A stretch of 64,000 nucleotides of DNA from Reticulitermes lucifugus. Its lineage: Eukaryota; Arthropoda; Insecta; Blattodea; Rhinotermitidae. Made by a program: the position numbers and the translations under genes. The notes under the pieces were generated by a model. That model had not been told where the DNA came from. It did not search any database and was given only the letters and a program-made list of their open reading frames with translations. How positions within the stretch are numbered: position 1 is the stretch's first letter; each line of letters opens with the position of its first letter. The stretch is from assembly GCA_026260175.1 (NCBI GenBank), contig JAKCWW010000049.1, forward strand, positions 63,531 to 127,530, written 5' to 3'. Below, one piece after another: positions 33,616 through 46,735 of this stretch.

Positions 33616-36600
33616 GTTTTGACCGTGCACTTTTCGCTCATTCTGTTTATAAACTACATGTATGCTTATTTACTTTTGTGAGAGCGAGTGAAGATACATT
33701 AAGCAGAATAATTATATGCTTCATGCCTCTGAAATGCATTTCCTTACTCGTGTGAATTGAGTCTTCAACTGCACGTTGTCATGAAGCCAGACGTCAGGAG
33801 ACAGCGATATGAATTGTTCTGGGAGATCTCTAGTACCCTCTAGCATTCTCTAGCACTCCTGCATTACTTCTATCATACATGCTAGTATAATGAATGCGTC
33901 TACTAGTAGCAGCATTCACGTACATCTCGATTACTAGCAACGAATGATTGTAAAGTTGTAAAATATCTTTGTCTATACGATATCGAAGTGGCTCAACCCA
34001 CTGTCGTACGATGCTGGCACAATTGACTTTTCAAATTCTGTAATAGGTTCTGTTTCATGCAGTTAACGAGACAACTTACGTCATGACTTCATTCAGTTGG
34101 CAGTGACTGAAAGGCCTTTGTCTTGCTGTAGATACATAATTACTTCTGATGATAACATAAAATAATATGAGTTAAGAATATTGTGACATGTTACAAATTA
34201 ATACATTGCTTGCATTGTCTCAAAAACTTTTTGTAAATTCTTGACTAGCCATATGCATGGACTTACTTGGACTCATCAAGGAGGCTTGTCGCATGTGATC
34301 CATACTTTTTCCGTTGCAAGTGCAAGTCTCCAAAATCTCTTTCTGCCATTTGGTAATCAAGCGTTGAAGTGGTGTTTTTATTTATTTGTTTGCTTGTATT
34401 CCGTTTGAAACGAGCGCTGCACGGCTGTAGCTGTCCAGTTTCGTGATAGCAGAACACATAAATGATTGTTCCTTTGGCGAAGCCATCTTGTACCTGAAAC
34501 TCTGTCAGCCGTCCGCGCTTGAAATCAGCTAACATCTAGAGGCGCGTATTGAAACGTAGGGGGCATCTCTACCTTTATTGCTTATTTAACATGAATAATA
34601 CGTCATATACATGGATAAGTATCTGTGTTTGTAGTTGTACAATTTATTTTCGCTAAGGCTGCATACCATAAAATGGTGTGGTAAAATATAGGCCTAATAT
34701 TAATCTCGGTCTCAAAGAAATTGCGTGGGAGGAAGTGAACCGAATTTATCTGCCTCAGGATAGTGACCAGTGGCGACTGTTATAAAATGCTCATGAATTT
34801 TTGGGGTTCTATGAAAGACAGAGCATTTCTTGATTATCAGAGCGACTCTTAGTTCTGAAGGATTCTACTACACAAATGACAGTATTAGGATACATTTTTA
34901 AGACGATAAAAATAAGAACACGTAAGATTAAGACAAATCAACTTTTTAAAATACGGTGGTGAGCAGGGGCCAATTCGCGGTGCCGTGGCAACTGAAAAAT
35001 TTTGTCTGGCACCCCATTTCCCTCTCGGCTTCCGGAAGTTGGTTTTTGGCGTCCTGGGAATTTTATTAGTGACATGTGGCACAAAGAGAATCGCCTCCAT
35101 CTTCGGTGTGGTCCAAAATGATTGACTACCCTGAGGATGTATGGAGCAATCCTCTAAACCCTCCTTAACTACATAACAATCTACATGACTTCGTATCCCA
35201 AAAGACTTGAATCCTCAGCACATGAGATTCTTATTACCTTTATTAGGTATTACAGTCCTAGATCAACGAAATTAGAACATTAGATTGTTTAGAGAATTAT
35301 GGAATTGAACACTTATTCGTGCAGCTTTACAGAATGAGTACAATCAGATCAGTACGGCAGGAGAGACATGAAACTTTGGGACGAAAAAGACGCGTGAAGA
35401 AAAGATGGCCGCACGTAGAAGATATGGAAGTTAAGCACAGTTGTAATTGTAGTTCGTGGTTTAATATGGACAATTTATAACACATAAAAGAGGGTAACAA
35501 ATTTGACACCATACATTTTTAATGTACCATCTTACAAATGGGAACAAGAGAAGTGTAGATTGCCCAATCTCCGTTGCCGCGTGTTTCAAAATTATTTACT
35601 CTCCTGGATTGCTGAAAGAGTGGTATCACGGTTTCGGATTGTTTTCGGGGCATGGGGATATGCGTGCATTTTTCTGCGAAGGTTCTTCTGCTGGAAAAGG
35701 CCCATTGGCTATTATACGGGGAGTCTGTTATAGATATAATTAGTATGCAGCTAAGAATGTAGTCTGACGATTAACGCCCTCTCAGATACTGACAGTAACT
35801 ACGTACTCTACGAATAAATAACATACACACCTAGTCGGAAATCATCTCCTGTTACTTCTGAATACAAATAAGTTTTGTATCATAGCACGTGGCAACTTAA
35901 ACAAGATAGGCAATAACGTAACAATAAAAGCACTTAGGTCTTTGTGCAGAGCGACCGATACTTTTTACTATTTTATCCAAGTCTGGAGTTCCTCGACGGA
36001 TTTCCATGAAAACCTCACATATCAAATTCCATTAAAATCTGTCCAGTGGGAGCCTCGTTGAAAAATTCAGACAGACGGACATGGCAAAGCTAATACGTAC
36101 TTCCCGCGACTTTGCGAAAGCATCTGAAAATAATAAACATGTTTGGGTATGAAATAGCGCGGTTTCTGAAACTGTACTTATGCTAAAAGTAATACAAAGC
36201 AATCATACAATCTGTTGTCATCCTTAAGATACAGAGGAATATTGATAGCGGGTAGTTAGGAACAGAAATACGAACGTGTGTTATTGTAAGCAGAATGTGC
36301 TTTGTACGGTATCGCGAAGCTCAGTGTCCTTCACGATAAAACACACCTTGACTTCATTCCCTCTGTCAGGCTGGTAATGTAGAGAAGACATACAAATCTG
36401 TAACATTAAGGAATATCTATGTCTGATGGTCACGCTACTGTAACCGTTACTCTGGCGTTGCTTCCATTGAAAAAGATTTAAAAATTAATTTTCCAGATAT
36501 ATCTTCAAGTACTTAGGGTTTTCGTAACTTTAAATGCATGTCTTTTACAAAATATTTTATAAAAGCATCCCCTACGATTACAGAGGGAGATTCATTTTAC

Positions 36601-38971
36601 TGGGTTTCTCCGAATATCTTAGATAAATACAATTACGTATTAATGCAAGTGCAGAGAACATTTGCCTTTGCAGAAACCGAAGGGCTTAAAGGTTATTAAA
36701 GTATCAAGAAATGGGGTGTTACAGAGGAACGCGGGGAAAGATGGCGTTTCCTCATTAACGCTATGTGTACTTGCCTTTTGCTCTTCTTATTATACTAATA
36801 AGGTCAAGCTCCCACTTTGTTTCATTAATTCTTTTTTAAAGTAAAAGCGAGTTCTTGCATTCTCTTCTCCAAAACTGCTACTTTCAATTTTAAACATGGT
36901 AATTTTGTTATAATGTAAATAAATTATAAGCTACAAGGAAAAGCAGGCAAGAGTGTAAACAGAACAAAATGCCATTTTCTTAGCAGTGTTCTCTACATTG
37001 TCCATGTTGTCAGCCTGCTGGCTTTGGAAACAGTTTACTTTTGGCAGGTTTTTCAGTAGTTTCTCTGCTTTACGTCAAGAGATGGATAATAGTGCAGAAT
37101 ACTTGTTTTTGGCACGCAAATATAACCCTTTAAGTACGGTGAATAAGTGGTAATATAAAGAAACCATGATATTTTATGATCAAGTTTACATCTGTAGTAA
37201 TTTTGGAAATATGTGCAAAAGATGAGGCATGAAAATTGTGCACCGTCTACAAGAAGAACATTATGTCGTGTCCATAATCCAGCGAAGACTGTAGAGACCG
37301 TTCTACCAGACATTAATATTGTGCCGAGTTTCTTGGTTACAGTACGAAGAGAAACACTTCAGTTAAAAAAAGAAACATATCTCCTGGGTAATATTTGCAG
37401 GAGAAGGTCAAACCACGGCTCAAGAACAGCGTTGCAACAGTGTATGATGTTGATGAACAAGCACACTGTTTCTTTAATCGAGAATTTTATTTAATATAAG
37501 TAGTTGAATGAACTAGTAGGTGTTGTCACTGACAGCAAAAAAATGATAGGACAAATACCTCCTGCGTGAAGCGAGAAGACCTAACACCCCGCGCTGTGCT
37601 TCGACATACACTGTAGCTATTTACAGAAACAAGCTAATCAATCGCGGGTATCATTTTCGTACTGCATTTTGCAAATGCTTTTCTTCATCCATATTTCAGA
37701 ACCCCGAATTTGCGGGTGAAGGCGCCTTTCGCTTACGTCCACAGACCCGCTTTCGTCCAGCCTTCTGCTGACATGGTAAGGTTCGGTTTTTGGAGACAGA
37801 CACATTTTACCATCGTATTTCTTTTCTGTTGGTCACGTGTTGACATCAAAAAAAGTTTTGAATGCTTCAACCGCTGGCGTTCTCGTCGACTCTGAAATCT
37901 AAAAAAAAAAAAAAATATATATATATAATTATAATTTATGATGGTCACTGGAGAGATGTGAGTTGTAAACGAAAGTCCCAATTGCGCCACATTCTTCATT
38001 TGTAAGTACCAAAATAATGGCGGAAATCTCAGGTTTGTGGTCTCACTTCTGGTAGCTCCGACCGAGGCTCGAACTAAGGAGCCTGGCCAGATACGTCCTT
38101 ACACTTAGGGCTGGATATATTGCTTCCAGTATAAAACATGTTCTTAGCACAGTTGTAAAAACTGTAAATGAAAAGGCAAGATAATCATTAGCATGTGCAT
38201 ATTACGTAGATGTATCAAATACTAGCAGTATGGCTCATGTGTAATCTGACTCCTTACGTTATTAAGGCATTACATTGGAAACTTTCACCGTAGATGCTTT
38301 ATAAATATCAAAGGCAGAAATTTACAAAATCTTCAGTGCTGCTCTCTTGTAACAAATGGCAACTCTGATCAGAATTTCCATTATATTGAATAAATACTCT
38401 GTATTTAATTAAACCCATACTGAAATTTGCGTGCCTATCATCTTGCTTCAGTTTCGCTTAATATTGTGACTATTTTATAGGTCATTAGCATTCCGCTTGT
38501 CTCAATAAAGCGTATGAGAGAATACAGTGACAGGACAACGCTGTCAAGATTCATGACTTGCATTATTTCGTATTTTGACACTCGAAATTAAGGACGTGTT
38601 TCGCAGTGAGTTTAATTATTCTCCGTAGACTGCGTTAGGTAGTCTTTCCTTTTCCTTCGCAAAAGATTGACTTCGATTGAATGTGAAATTTAAGCTTTCC
38701 AGCCGTGACTTGTGGCTGCTGTTGGTTCCAAAGCCTTCATATATTCTAAGTAACTCCGTAAGGAAATGTTGCGTGAGAAGCTAACAGTCTCACAGATTGT
38801 CAAAAATTCCAAAAATGCAGTGCCTTATATGGAATTCAAATTTTATTGCCGTTTATGGAAGAACTTTCGACTGGTGTCTATCACGAGCAAGATGAATCCA
38901 AGCCACACCTAACTTACTGACAGGTGCTAATGTTTATCCCTAATTCAGATATCCGGCGTTCTCAATTTGGT
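33616..38971. other. 5.3 kb without a recognisable gene
   Basis: Several open frames of 60-99 codons occur on both strands (34,263-34,535 minus, 35,503-35,733 plus, 37,213-37,494 plus). I recognise none of them and see no codon bias. A poly-A/TA microsatellite lies at 37,901-37,928. Near 38,060 the minus strand has a weak box B-like phrase (TAGTTCGAGCC). Confidence 0.4.
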
Positions 38972-38981
38972 CATACTTATA

Positions 38982-39238
38982 TTTTTTTCCAAAGGCGCAA
39001 CAGTTCCCAGTGGGCCAGGGCCTCCTCATTATCGAGGCTTCACGATCACACTCAGACACACCACACTCGTTAGGACTCCTCTGGACGAGTGATCAGCCCG
39101 ACGCAGAGACCTGTGCTTGACAACACACAACACTCACAAACGACACTCATCCATGCCCCAGGGGGATTCAAATCCTCAATCCCAGCTAGCGAACGGCCTG
39201 AGAGCCACGCCTTAGACCGCGCGGCCACTGGGATCGGC
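38982..39238 (-). repeat. SINE family A, full-length
   Basis: Reverse-oriented, with the complement of the A-rich tail at the left (T-run then CCAAAGGCGCAACAG) and the tRNA-like head at the right (CGCGCGGCCACTGGGATCGG). The body matches 43.05 kb. A possible TSD, CATACTTATA/CATAATTATA, flanks it (38,972-38,981 and 39,239-39,248). Confidence 0.85.
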
Positions 39239-39248
39239 CATAATTATA

Positions 39249-40422
39249 AAACAGTTATTATAAATCTGGCTAGGCACTAGCACGGTGACGGTCAGATTTT
39301 CTGCGGCAGGAAAAGAAAGCGAAATTCCTCTAATGCCTTCATCGCCCTCTGCTTCACAAGGTGGGTGCTTTTTTTTGCTTTCCCCGCCTCCTTAGTTAAG
39401 AACTGCAAAAATAATCTCTTTTCATAAGTGTCACTCTAATCTCCATAATCCTTTACGCAGGGCACTACTCTGTTGTTAATCATTTTAAGCACACTGGTAA
39501 GGATATAGCTTATTGCACTTGCTGTACATTTCAAATCTCTGCATTTTTCCACAATACTCGCGTATATTTATTGCTTTATTCATAATAAGCAAGGATATTT
39601 CGCTAAATAGAAGTAACAGGTTGGTCTTTATAGTGGAAAATAACTGTTTTCTCTCTGAGGTACGAACAGAGGTTTTATGTGTAATTAAATGAATCTCAGT
39701 CCTAAAAGGATAACAGAAAATTTGCGCAGAAGTAATTTCAAAGATGAAATGCTACAAGCTACAGAATTAATAAAATCAAAGCATGCATAAATCCTCATTG
39801 CGTATTGAAACTTCTGATAACACTGGATTAATTTACATTCTGGATAAATGAGATTTTCATATAAATTAATAATAAAGTCAGAGTTGTGAAAAAAGCAGTT
39901 CTCAGAAGTCGATGTTTCGTGAACACGACAAGCATAAATGAGTGCATTTACTCCGCTAACCCTGGGCATTAGACGCTCATTCAAACGGCTCTGAGTTCTT
40001 GAGGAATGATTCCGTCAGCAATTGTATTTGGTTTCTTTTTTATTCGTGCGAAGGCAGTGGCCTTGCGAAGAATTCTTGGTTCAAGTCGTAGTGTCGCCTT
40101 AAGAATTTGTTGAACGTAGTATGATGAAACAAAACGCGATTTAGGCTTTAATGCTAAGAAGAACGGCAAGAAGATAATCTTAGAACGATAACGAAAAGTG
40201 TAAAGCTCGGATATCAAAACTTGAAACGAAAACTCTCTACGAGTTCTAGCATAACGTTTATTCCCATGCACACAATTCACACGTGCTTTAGAATTTTGTT
40301 ACTACTCTTAACTGAATTACTGTTTTTTCATAACAAAATTCTTTGGAACAAAATTTTGCTTGCTTAGCAAAAGCTAAACAAGTGCCAGTTTTTCATTTTC
40401 GCTGGAAATAAACACTGCTGTT
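39249..40422. other. No recognisable gene
   Basis: Two adjoining 99-codon minus frames (39,685-39,984 and 39,981-40,280) overlap by 4 bp, but neither has a domain or codon bias that I recognise. Confidence 0.35.
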
Positions 40423-40436
40423 ATGTACATTAGAGG

Positions 40437-40742
40437 GGTACGCAGTGGCTTCGTAGGTTGGGGCACTGTGGTACAAGCCGGAAGGTCGCGGGTGCAATTC
40501 CCGATGGGGCCATTGACTTAATCCTTCCGGCCACACTATGTCACTGGGGTCGACCCAGCCTCTAACAGAAATTACTACCACGGTTATCTCCTTGGGGGTA
40601 AAGGCGGCCGATGCGTAGTGCTGACAACCTTGCCACCTTCGTGTACCGATTGTCTAGAAAGTTTGGTAGCCTCAACCTCCTAGAGCCCTCAGGGCCTCTC
40701 CAGGACTGTCTAAGGATTGCTTTACCTTTTACCTTTACATTT
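40437..40742 (+). repeat. SINE family C with TSD
   Basis: tRNA-derived head (CAGTGGCTTCGTAGGTTGGG box A region; box B-like GGGTGCAATTCCC). A body with TCGACCCAGCCTCTAACAG and GGGCGG-rich segments follows, then a CTTTAC-type hexamer tail. The flanks hold a 14-bp direct repeat with two mismatches (40,423-40,436 and 40,743-40,756). A second, chimeric copy lies at 63.0-63.3 kb. Confidence 0.85.
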
Positions 40743-40994
40743 ATATACATTTGAGGCAGTAACATTTCAAGTGAGATGAAAATTTCTTCACCTAACTGAG
40801 GCGAAGTATTTTATCTGATACGTATAATATGAATAAAATGTAGATCGTTTGTTAATTGAATTGTTCTGTGACATTTCTTGCTGCGTAATATCGTCAGACA
40901 CTTCATGCAGGTGAAACATACACTCGTATTTCACGGAAATAACAGATTTAAAGTCGTTTATATAGGTACTACGTAGAATATACTGTATACTTGG

Positions 40995-41268
40995 GAGCAG
41001 GGATAGCGTAGACGGTGAAGAGGTTAGTCTCCGGGCTCGACAGCCGTGGAATCGTGATTCGATTCCTGGCAAGGCAATACAATTTTCTCTTTTCCAGAAA
41101 GAGCAGAACGCCTAGCCTTCTATTCAATGGAAAAAGAGGGCTCCTTTCAGGGGGCGAAGCGGCCGGGTCGTGAAGCTGACTACTCACCTCCACCTAGCAC
41201 TGAGGTTAAGCATTTTTAAAGCTGTACCTCCACTGACCCATATGCCTTCACTTACGTACGGAAAACGT
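40995..41268 (+). repeat. SINE family B copy
   Basis: The head contains GGATAGCGTAGACGGT and box B GATTCGATTCC. The body follows the B family (AGCCTTCTATTCAATGG, GGGGCGAAGCGGCCGGG, CACCTAGCACTGAGGTTAA). Tail hexamers are not preserved. Confidence 0.8.
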
Positions 41269-41743
41269 CACCTGTATCTGTGTCTGTACACTTGAGTCAA
41301 CGAACGCAGGTAGTGGCAGTTGAAGTCGGCCGTCTGCTGTTCTACTGTAGCTACACTGCACATCTCAGTATATCCACTTGTCTTGATACAGTTGCAGGGT
41401 TAAAGCTTCTGTCTTATTCAACTTACCTGCCTAGTATTTGGGCAGTTTAACAAAGATATCACTACTTCCTTTACGTGTAAGCGTAGCCAATATTGTTGTT
41501 ATTGACTTCATGCTGTAGAATTGTGTTTGTGAGGTATCCGTTTCGGATTTCTGCTTGGTTACTAGATATCATGGTGCTGGTTTTTTCAGATCTCTCCTGG
41601 AAAATTCCGGGATAATACTTCGAAGTAGGCGACAAACTTCTCCTTTTGTATCGTTTCCTACTTAACATTTTCGGTATTTCCGATATCACTCGACCCTATG
41701 TAATCACTGCAGATAAAACAGTGTCGTTAAATAATTTAAAAGA

Positions 41744-41862
41744 AGAGGAGAAGAAGGAGATGGAGAAGCAGAAGACGGAGGGGGAGGAGAGAAAGAAGAA
41801 TGAAAAGAAGAATAATTAGAAGAAGAAGGAAGAGAAGGGGAAGAAGAAGAAAAGGAAAAAGG
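41744..41862. repeat. GA-rich purine tract
   Basis: About 120 bp of almost pure purine on the plus strand. The arginine/lysine-rich frame at 41,800-42,021 derives from it. Confidence 0.85.
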
Positions 41863-42369
41863 GGGCATGTCCAATGCTGTTCGTTCCTTTACAAATTAAC
41901 AGTTCGTAAGTGTAACTCTCGCAACAAAACATTACACTTCCCAAAATATTCTTCCACGGAAGTGCCAAGGCCATGCATTAGCTCATATTTGTTTCATCTC
42001 TTAATGTTGATTATTGCATAATTAAAGCTGCAATATTTACCGTGTGTGACTTATAAAGCAGAGAGAGTGAGTGGAAGAATTACGTGAAGTTGGAGAAAAT
42101 TGCGTAATGAGAAACTTGATTATTATTACTCTTCCTCAGATACTATCAACGTAGTCGAATCAAGCATGACGAAACGGGCGGGGTTTATAGCACGCGTAGC
42201 AGTCATGTGAAAAGCATAGGGTACTTGGCGAGAAACGGAGTTTATGGGTGAATGCGATCCATTTACTGATAAGCAAACTAATATTTGTAATGCTTGTGCG
42301 TTTGAATCTGCTGATGATTATCCGACACAACGACACATGTGCATGTGCTTTACACATTCCGAGGATTAC

Positions 42370-42435
42370 AGCAGGCTGGTCCAACGGCAATCTCCTGACC
42401 TGTGTTCGGGAGGTTCTAGACTAGACCCTTGCAAT
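42370..42435 (+). repeat. tRNA-like remnant
   Basis: GCTGGTCCAACGGCAATCTC resembles a box A half and GGTTCTAGACT a box B half at roughly the right distance. It is probably an old SINE head; no body is recognised. Confidence 0.35.
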
Positions 42436-42574
42436 AGATAGGGTAATCATTGTTGAGGTTCACGTGTTTTTCCACGGTCCATCTCGGAAAATGTTGCGAG
42501 AGTAACTTCCAATAAACTAGGAGCATCTAGTGCTAAGTCTCGGTGGTCTGTAGTTCAGTATCGTCAGTCCACGT

Positions 42575-42842
42575 TTCGATTCTAGCTTAGTAAGTATAGT
42601 GACTAGGCGGGGGGCTGGAAGCTTAGGGGACAAATCCCGTCAGGGAACAAGTGGTTTTTGTCTCCTCCAAAATATCAAGATTGGCTGTGTGTCCCACCCA
42701 GCCTTCTATTCAATGCGTACCGGGGTTCTCTCCCGGAGGCAAATCGTCGGGGCCTAAGTATTACCGCTAATCTGCGGGTGGAGATATAGTACTCCCATAT
42801 GTCTTCATGGCGCAGACAGGGACAATTTTACCTTTCACTCCA
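42575..42842 (+). repeat. SINE family B copy, diverged head
   Basis: The body phrases CCCACCCAGCCTTCTATTC, GTACCGGGGTTCTCTCCCGG and CTTCATGGCGCAGACAGGG place it in family B. The head (TATAGTGACTAGGCGG...) differs from the other copies and resembles the minus-strand fragment at 52.17 kb, suggesting a head subtype. Confidence 0.7.
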
Positions 42843-43045
42843 TATTCGTTCCGGCTGAAGTATCATAGCTAAACTACCGAAGTCCGATCACCGCAGACGC
42901 AGCGTCATATCCCAGTATAACGGAATCCTCAGCGTCATGGTGTTGTTACACATGAGTTATACACCGTTGTGTTTGTCAGTGGTTTAAAATGAAAATGCAC
43001 CTAAATGAAAACACCTTGTAAAATATAATAATATATCAGCCCTGC

Positions 43046-43302
43046 CGATCCCAGTGGCCGCGCGGTCTAAGGCGTGGGTCTACGACCGCTCGCTTACTGG
43101 GATTGTGGGGAATCCCGCCTAGGGCATGAATGTCTGTCTCTTGTGAGTGTTCTGTGTTGACAGGTAGAGGTCTCTGCGACGAGCTGGTCCCTCGTCCAAA
43201 GTAGTCCTACCGAGTGTGGTTTGTCTAAAGTGTGTGATCGTGAAGCCTCGAAAAATAAGGCGGCCTAGACCTCCAAGGGACTGTCGAGCCATTGCAAAAA
43301 AA
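43046..43302 (+). repeat. SINE family A, full-length with TSD
   Basis: Starts CGATCCCAGTGGCCGCGCGG (class II tRNA-like box A region) and ends in an A-rich tail (ATTGCAAAAAAAA). An 11-bp direct repeat ATCAGCCCTRC flanks it (43,035-43,045 and 43,303-43,313). Box B is decayed (GGGATTGTGGGG). This is the reference copy for family A in sense orientation. Confidence 0.9.
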
Positions 43303-43617
43303 ATCAGCCCTACATGTTCTGGTCCTTATAATTAGACTTCACAACGCTATTAAAGTTCACATTTTCGCGGTTTATTATTTATATTTACTAGTCAGTCCGC
43401 GTGTTCTATTAAATGTGTCTTTCTCTACCACACGAAAGCGGTTCATGGGTTCAAATTCCACTCAGCATGAGTGTATGTCCGCAACTCTTCTGTGTTTTTG
43501 TTTTTTCGTTCAAGGAGACGTACAAAATGTTAATGAAATATTCGGACGCCAAGCAGACCGAAGGCTTTGAACTCAATTGGCCTCTACATTCGTGTAGATA
43601 AATAAATAGTTAGGTTG

Positions 43618-43705
43618 AAAGATGGATGGATGGATGGTTAGATGCGTGGTTGAATGAAAGGACGGACAGATGGATGGAAGGAAGGACGGATGAATGGATA
43701 GATAC
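43618..43705. repeat. (GATG)n microsatellite, degenerate
   Basis: GGAT/GATG tetramer repeats with interruptions over about 85 bp. Confidence 0.85.
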
Positions 43706-45335
43706 ATAAAATACCTCTACAATCGAGTTATATACGTGTCGAGGTGGTTCTACGAAAGAACTTATCCTTGCTTCACAGTTTCAGCATCTCGAATGCTTTC
43801 CCGCGCACAGCTTATACCGTGACTAAGGGGTTTTCACGTTTTTCTCCTTCCTCCGGGCACATTTTGTGATAGTATATTAAAATAAGAGATTTCAGCTTCC
43901 TTCCACAGCAATTACAATTCATAATATAGGTCTACATAATTATTCTACCATTATAAATTATATAAGTAGTGCAGTTAACAAAAACAGTTAACCAAACACT
44001 CCAAGAAGTAACCAACCTCACACACAGTCTATGTTTTGTCTTCCGTTTCCGATAATTTCTTCTTCCGATTTTCTTTCATATTATTCTTTGTCAGATGAAT
44101 TCCACGCATCAGCTAATATATATTAAATGTCTGTAAGATTTCATTTACTAGAAACAGCATTCATCCAGGAACGTACATATAACAGATCGCTAGATCACGG
44201 GTGTTTTCTTCAATTTTTCAACAATGGCGTTTACTGCTTCAGCGGATCAGTGAATTGCAGCACTGTGTAAAGGAAGCAAAATATTATGCTTTTACGCTTT
44301 CATTTTTTAGCACTAGCTGTAGAATATTTCTTGTATCAATCATTAAATACCTTGATATCCATTGAAGCAATTTTCTATCCGTCAAAGTTACTGGACAGAA
44401 AACCTGATTGTTTTCTTATTTCCTTGCTTTCTTGGATTCAAGTATAAATAACAAGCTGGTGAATTCAAAGGAACTACACATATTTTCCAAATGTTGTTTT
44501 CTGCTTTTTATCTTCCCTTAATAAACTTGATGTACCTTTATTACAGGCACAACTCCAATGGAGCATGGCGAAGGAACTGTATATGTTAGAAATTATTTTT
44601 TTTTATTTCATTAAACATTCGCGACATCGAAAAATATATAAAATATAAGTTGTGGACTTTAACGAGATCCCTGTTTTCTTATCATATTATTATAAAGAGC
44701 CTTCACATTTTAAATGGAGAATCTGACAACTCTCACGACTGTGACAAGTGACGTTTCTACCGATCCGCTTTTATACGTTGTAGCCCTTTTCTGAATATAC
44801 ACGACATGATCTTGAATGTTTCTTGAAAAACAGCTTAATGCAGTAAGCGATGTTACTACATAGAGATAACTATTTATCAGCAAAATCTGAGGCCGAAATA
44901 CCGGCAGAAGCTTAGGTATTTCTTGACTCCTTCATAACCTTAGGTTATTTGAGGCAATTATTAGCCGTAGGCGTCTAAAGGAGTCATTTTCTGCAAGGGG
45001 ACAGAATTACGACAGAATTTCAGCTTTCAGGTTTTTTACAGTATGTAGATTTATTGATAGCCTGCCCTTATAATTAATCCTTTTGCAAGAAACTCATATT
45101 TCAATTTTAGTTTCCTGTAAAGTGGACCAATATGAATAAAGAAATTTACCGATAAATTTAGTATGGAAACCTGTATCAAATTTTATCAAAATCGGTTCAT
45201 CAATGGAGATTAAGTTTTCTAAAAGAAATAATCATAAAAATAATGCTGTCTTGTTGTGTGATGTGGTGGCTTGTAGTCTGGTAGAAATTTTCCGACGTTT
45301 AAAAGTAAAGCAGTACTTCTATATTCATGATAACA
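43706..45335. other. No recognisable gene
   Basis: AT-rich, nothing recognised on either strand. Confidence 0.4.
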
Positions 45336-45337
45336 GC

Positions 45338-45580
45338 GTCATTCTGAAGATGGAGGCAGCCCGTACTTCAGACACAATAATAAATTTATATTGCTAAATA
45401 CGACGTAGCATCCCGGAAGAAAATATTCTTCACAGCCACCCCCCTCCCCCCACGTCTCGTAGGGATTTATCGACTCTTTAGGAGAACGTGCTGCCTTCAT
45501 TGTCAGGGAAAAATAAGCCTGTTTACAAGAAGGAGAAAGCTGGAGGCAGCACTTTTCCACGAAACGTCTTTAAATTTTTT
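45338..45580 (+). repeat. Decayed hammerhead-like repeat, GGAGGCAGC subtype
   Basis: CTGAAGATGGAGGCAGC at 45,344 and TGGAGGCAGCACTTTTCCAC followed by GAAACGTC at 45,541 are two partial versions of the same module. It recurs at 56,361 (CTGAAGATGGAGGCAGCACC). The poly-C run at 45,440-45,451 interrupts it. Cores are incomplete, so this is only a relic. Confidence 0.4.
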
Positions 45581-45699
45581 TAAGACTGCACGCCATAACT
45601 CACAAGAAGACAATAATCATCGGTACAGTACTGTCAAATCTATTTAACTCACAGAGTTTCATGTTATTTTAGAGACATTTTTGTGCGCGTGTTATTTTA

Positions 45700-45880
45700 T
45701 TCCTATTGGTTACCGTGAAGTACAACTATATTTATTGTGTAACAATATTCTGTTAACAATAAGCTACATGTTTTTACTTCATTTTGGTTTTTTGTATAAA
45801 GCCTGATAATGAACCTTTGGGCCGAAACATGTAGCTTATTTTTAAAAGAAACTTTTTAATACAATAAATGTAATTTGTTT
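45700..45880 (+). repeat. Fold-back with near-intact hammerhead-like core
   Basis: A perfect 16-bp inverted repeat AATAAGCTACATGTTT lies at 45,758-45,773 and 45,825-45,840. Between the arms the plus strand has CUGAUAA (45,803-45,809, the G8 position changed to A), extra U, a weakened stem II, GAAAC (45,824-45,828) and GUA (45,831-45,833). The stem I arms AAGC/GCUU pair. Outer AT-rich segments (TTTATTGTGTAAC and TACAATAAATG) are also inverted. The G8 change would be expected to abolish cleavage. Confidence 0.6.
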
Positions 45881-46529
45881 AATAGCAATCTTATTATTCA
45901 ATTACAAGCGACAAAGGGATATGTTTCATTAAAAACCACCCATATTATTTAGGATATCAATTATAGGCTTATGTCAAAGTTAATCATTGATGTGGTGCTT
46001 TGGTTCACATCATTCCTTTTTTGTCGTGTAGTGGTTCTAATGCACAGTTGTTTCAGGAACTTTCGTGTGTCGCTTTTGAAATTGCCCTTGATTTTAATCC
46101 AGGTTAAGTAACATACTTCTTATGTTGAATTTTATTGAAAAGTAAATATTCAAAACTGTGACGCACCCCCCCCACCCCTCCTCCCACATACACACGCTAT
46201 TTTACTACCTCATCCATGTGTGTTCAATTAAAACACCTTGTACAGAGACCGCCTAACGTGCAATGGTAACGTATGAGTGTCATTAAAATTAACAAATGCC
46301 GTAGCTGTGATATATGACGCACTCACTTCTGGTTGCACTTCACTTACATTTTCATACGGGCGTTGCCTCTCATAAGAGTGATGTTCCTGTGGCACACCAC
46401 ATGTAGGTCATTCCACTTGTAGACGCGGAGTCGTAGAAATTCAAATGTCTGCCTTCCATTTAATTAAAATGTGTACAACCAACCATCAGAATGATATGTG
46501 TGGTGAAACAACTTTATTATTGTGATTTG

Positions 46530-46735
46530 AGTGTCTCATAGCGGTGCTGGTGAAGATTCTCGTCTTCTATGATATGACGCCGTATAGACTGGTGTATAGG
46601 TACAGACGAGTTAGAGAAGCTTATTGTCTGTAGTTCCAAATTTGTCCAAGAAAGTGGACTGCCCTGAAGATGGACAGGAATCTTGACACCCTGGTACTTA
46701 TATATATATATATGTATTTATATATACTAATTTAC
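46530..46735 (+). repeat. Decayed Penelope-associated repeat fragment and TA microsatellite
   Basis: CATAGCGGTGCTGGTGAAG, then GATATGACGCCGTATAG and GGTGTATAGGTAC, resemble the 57.44 kb fragment. CCCTGAAGATGGACAGG at 46,662 is a half hammerhead-like core. A (TA)n run follows at 46,700-46,715. Confidence 0.4.

Noticed and set aside
37213-37494. 93-codon arginine-rich frame
   Set aside because: Overlaps a minus-strand frame, has no family match and no codon bias.
46130-46210. C-rich run as a structured element
   Set aside because: Low-complexity C and CA sequence only; no partner strand or repeat context.
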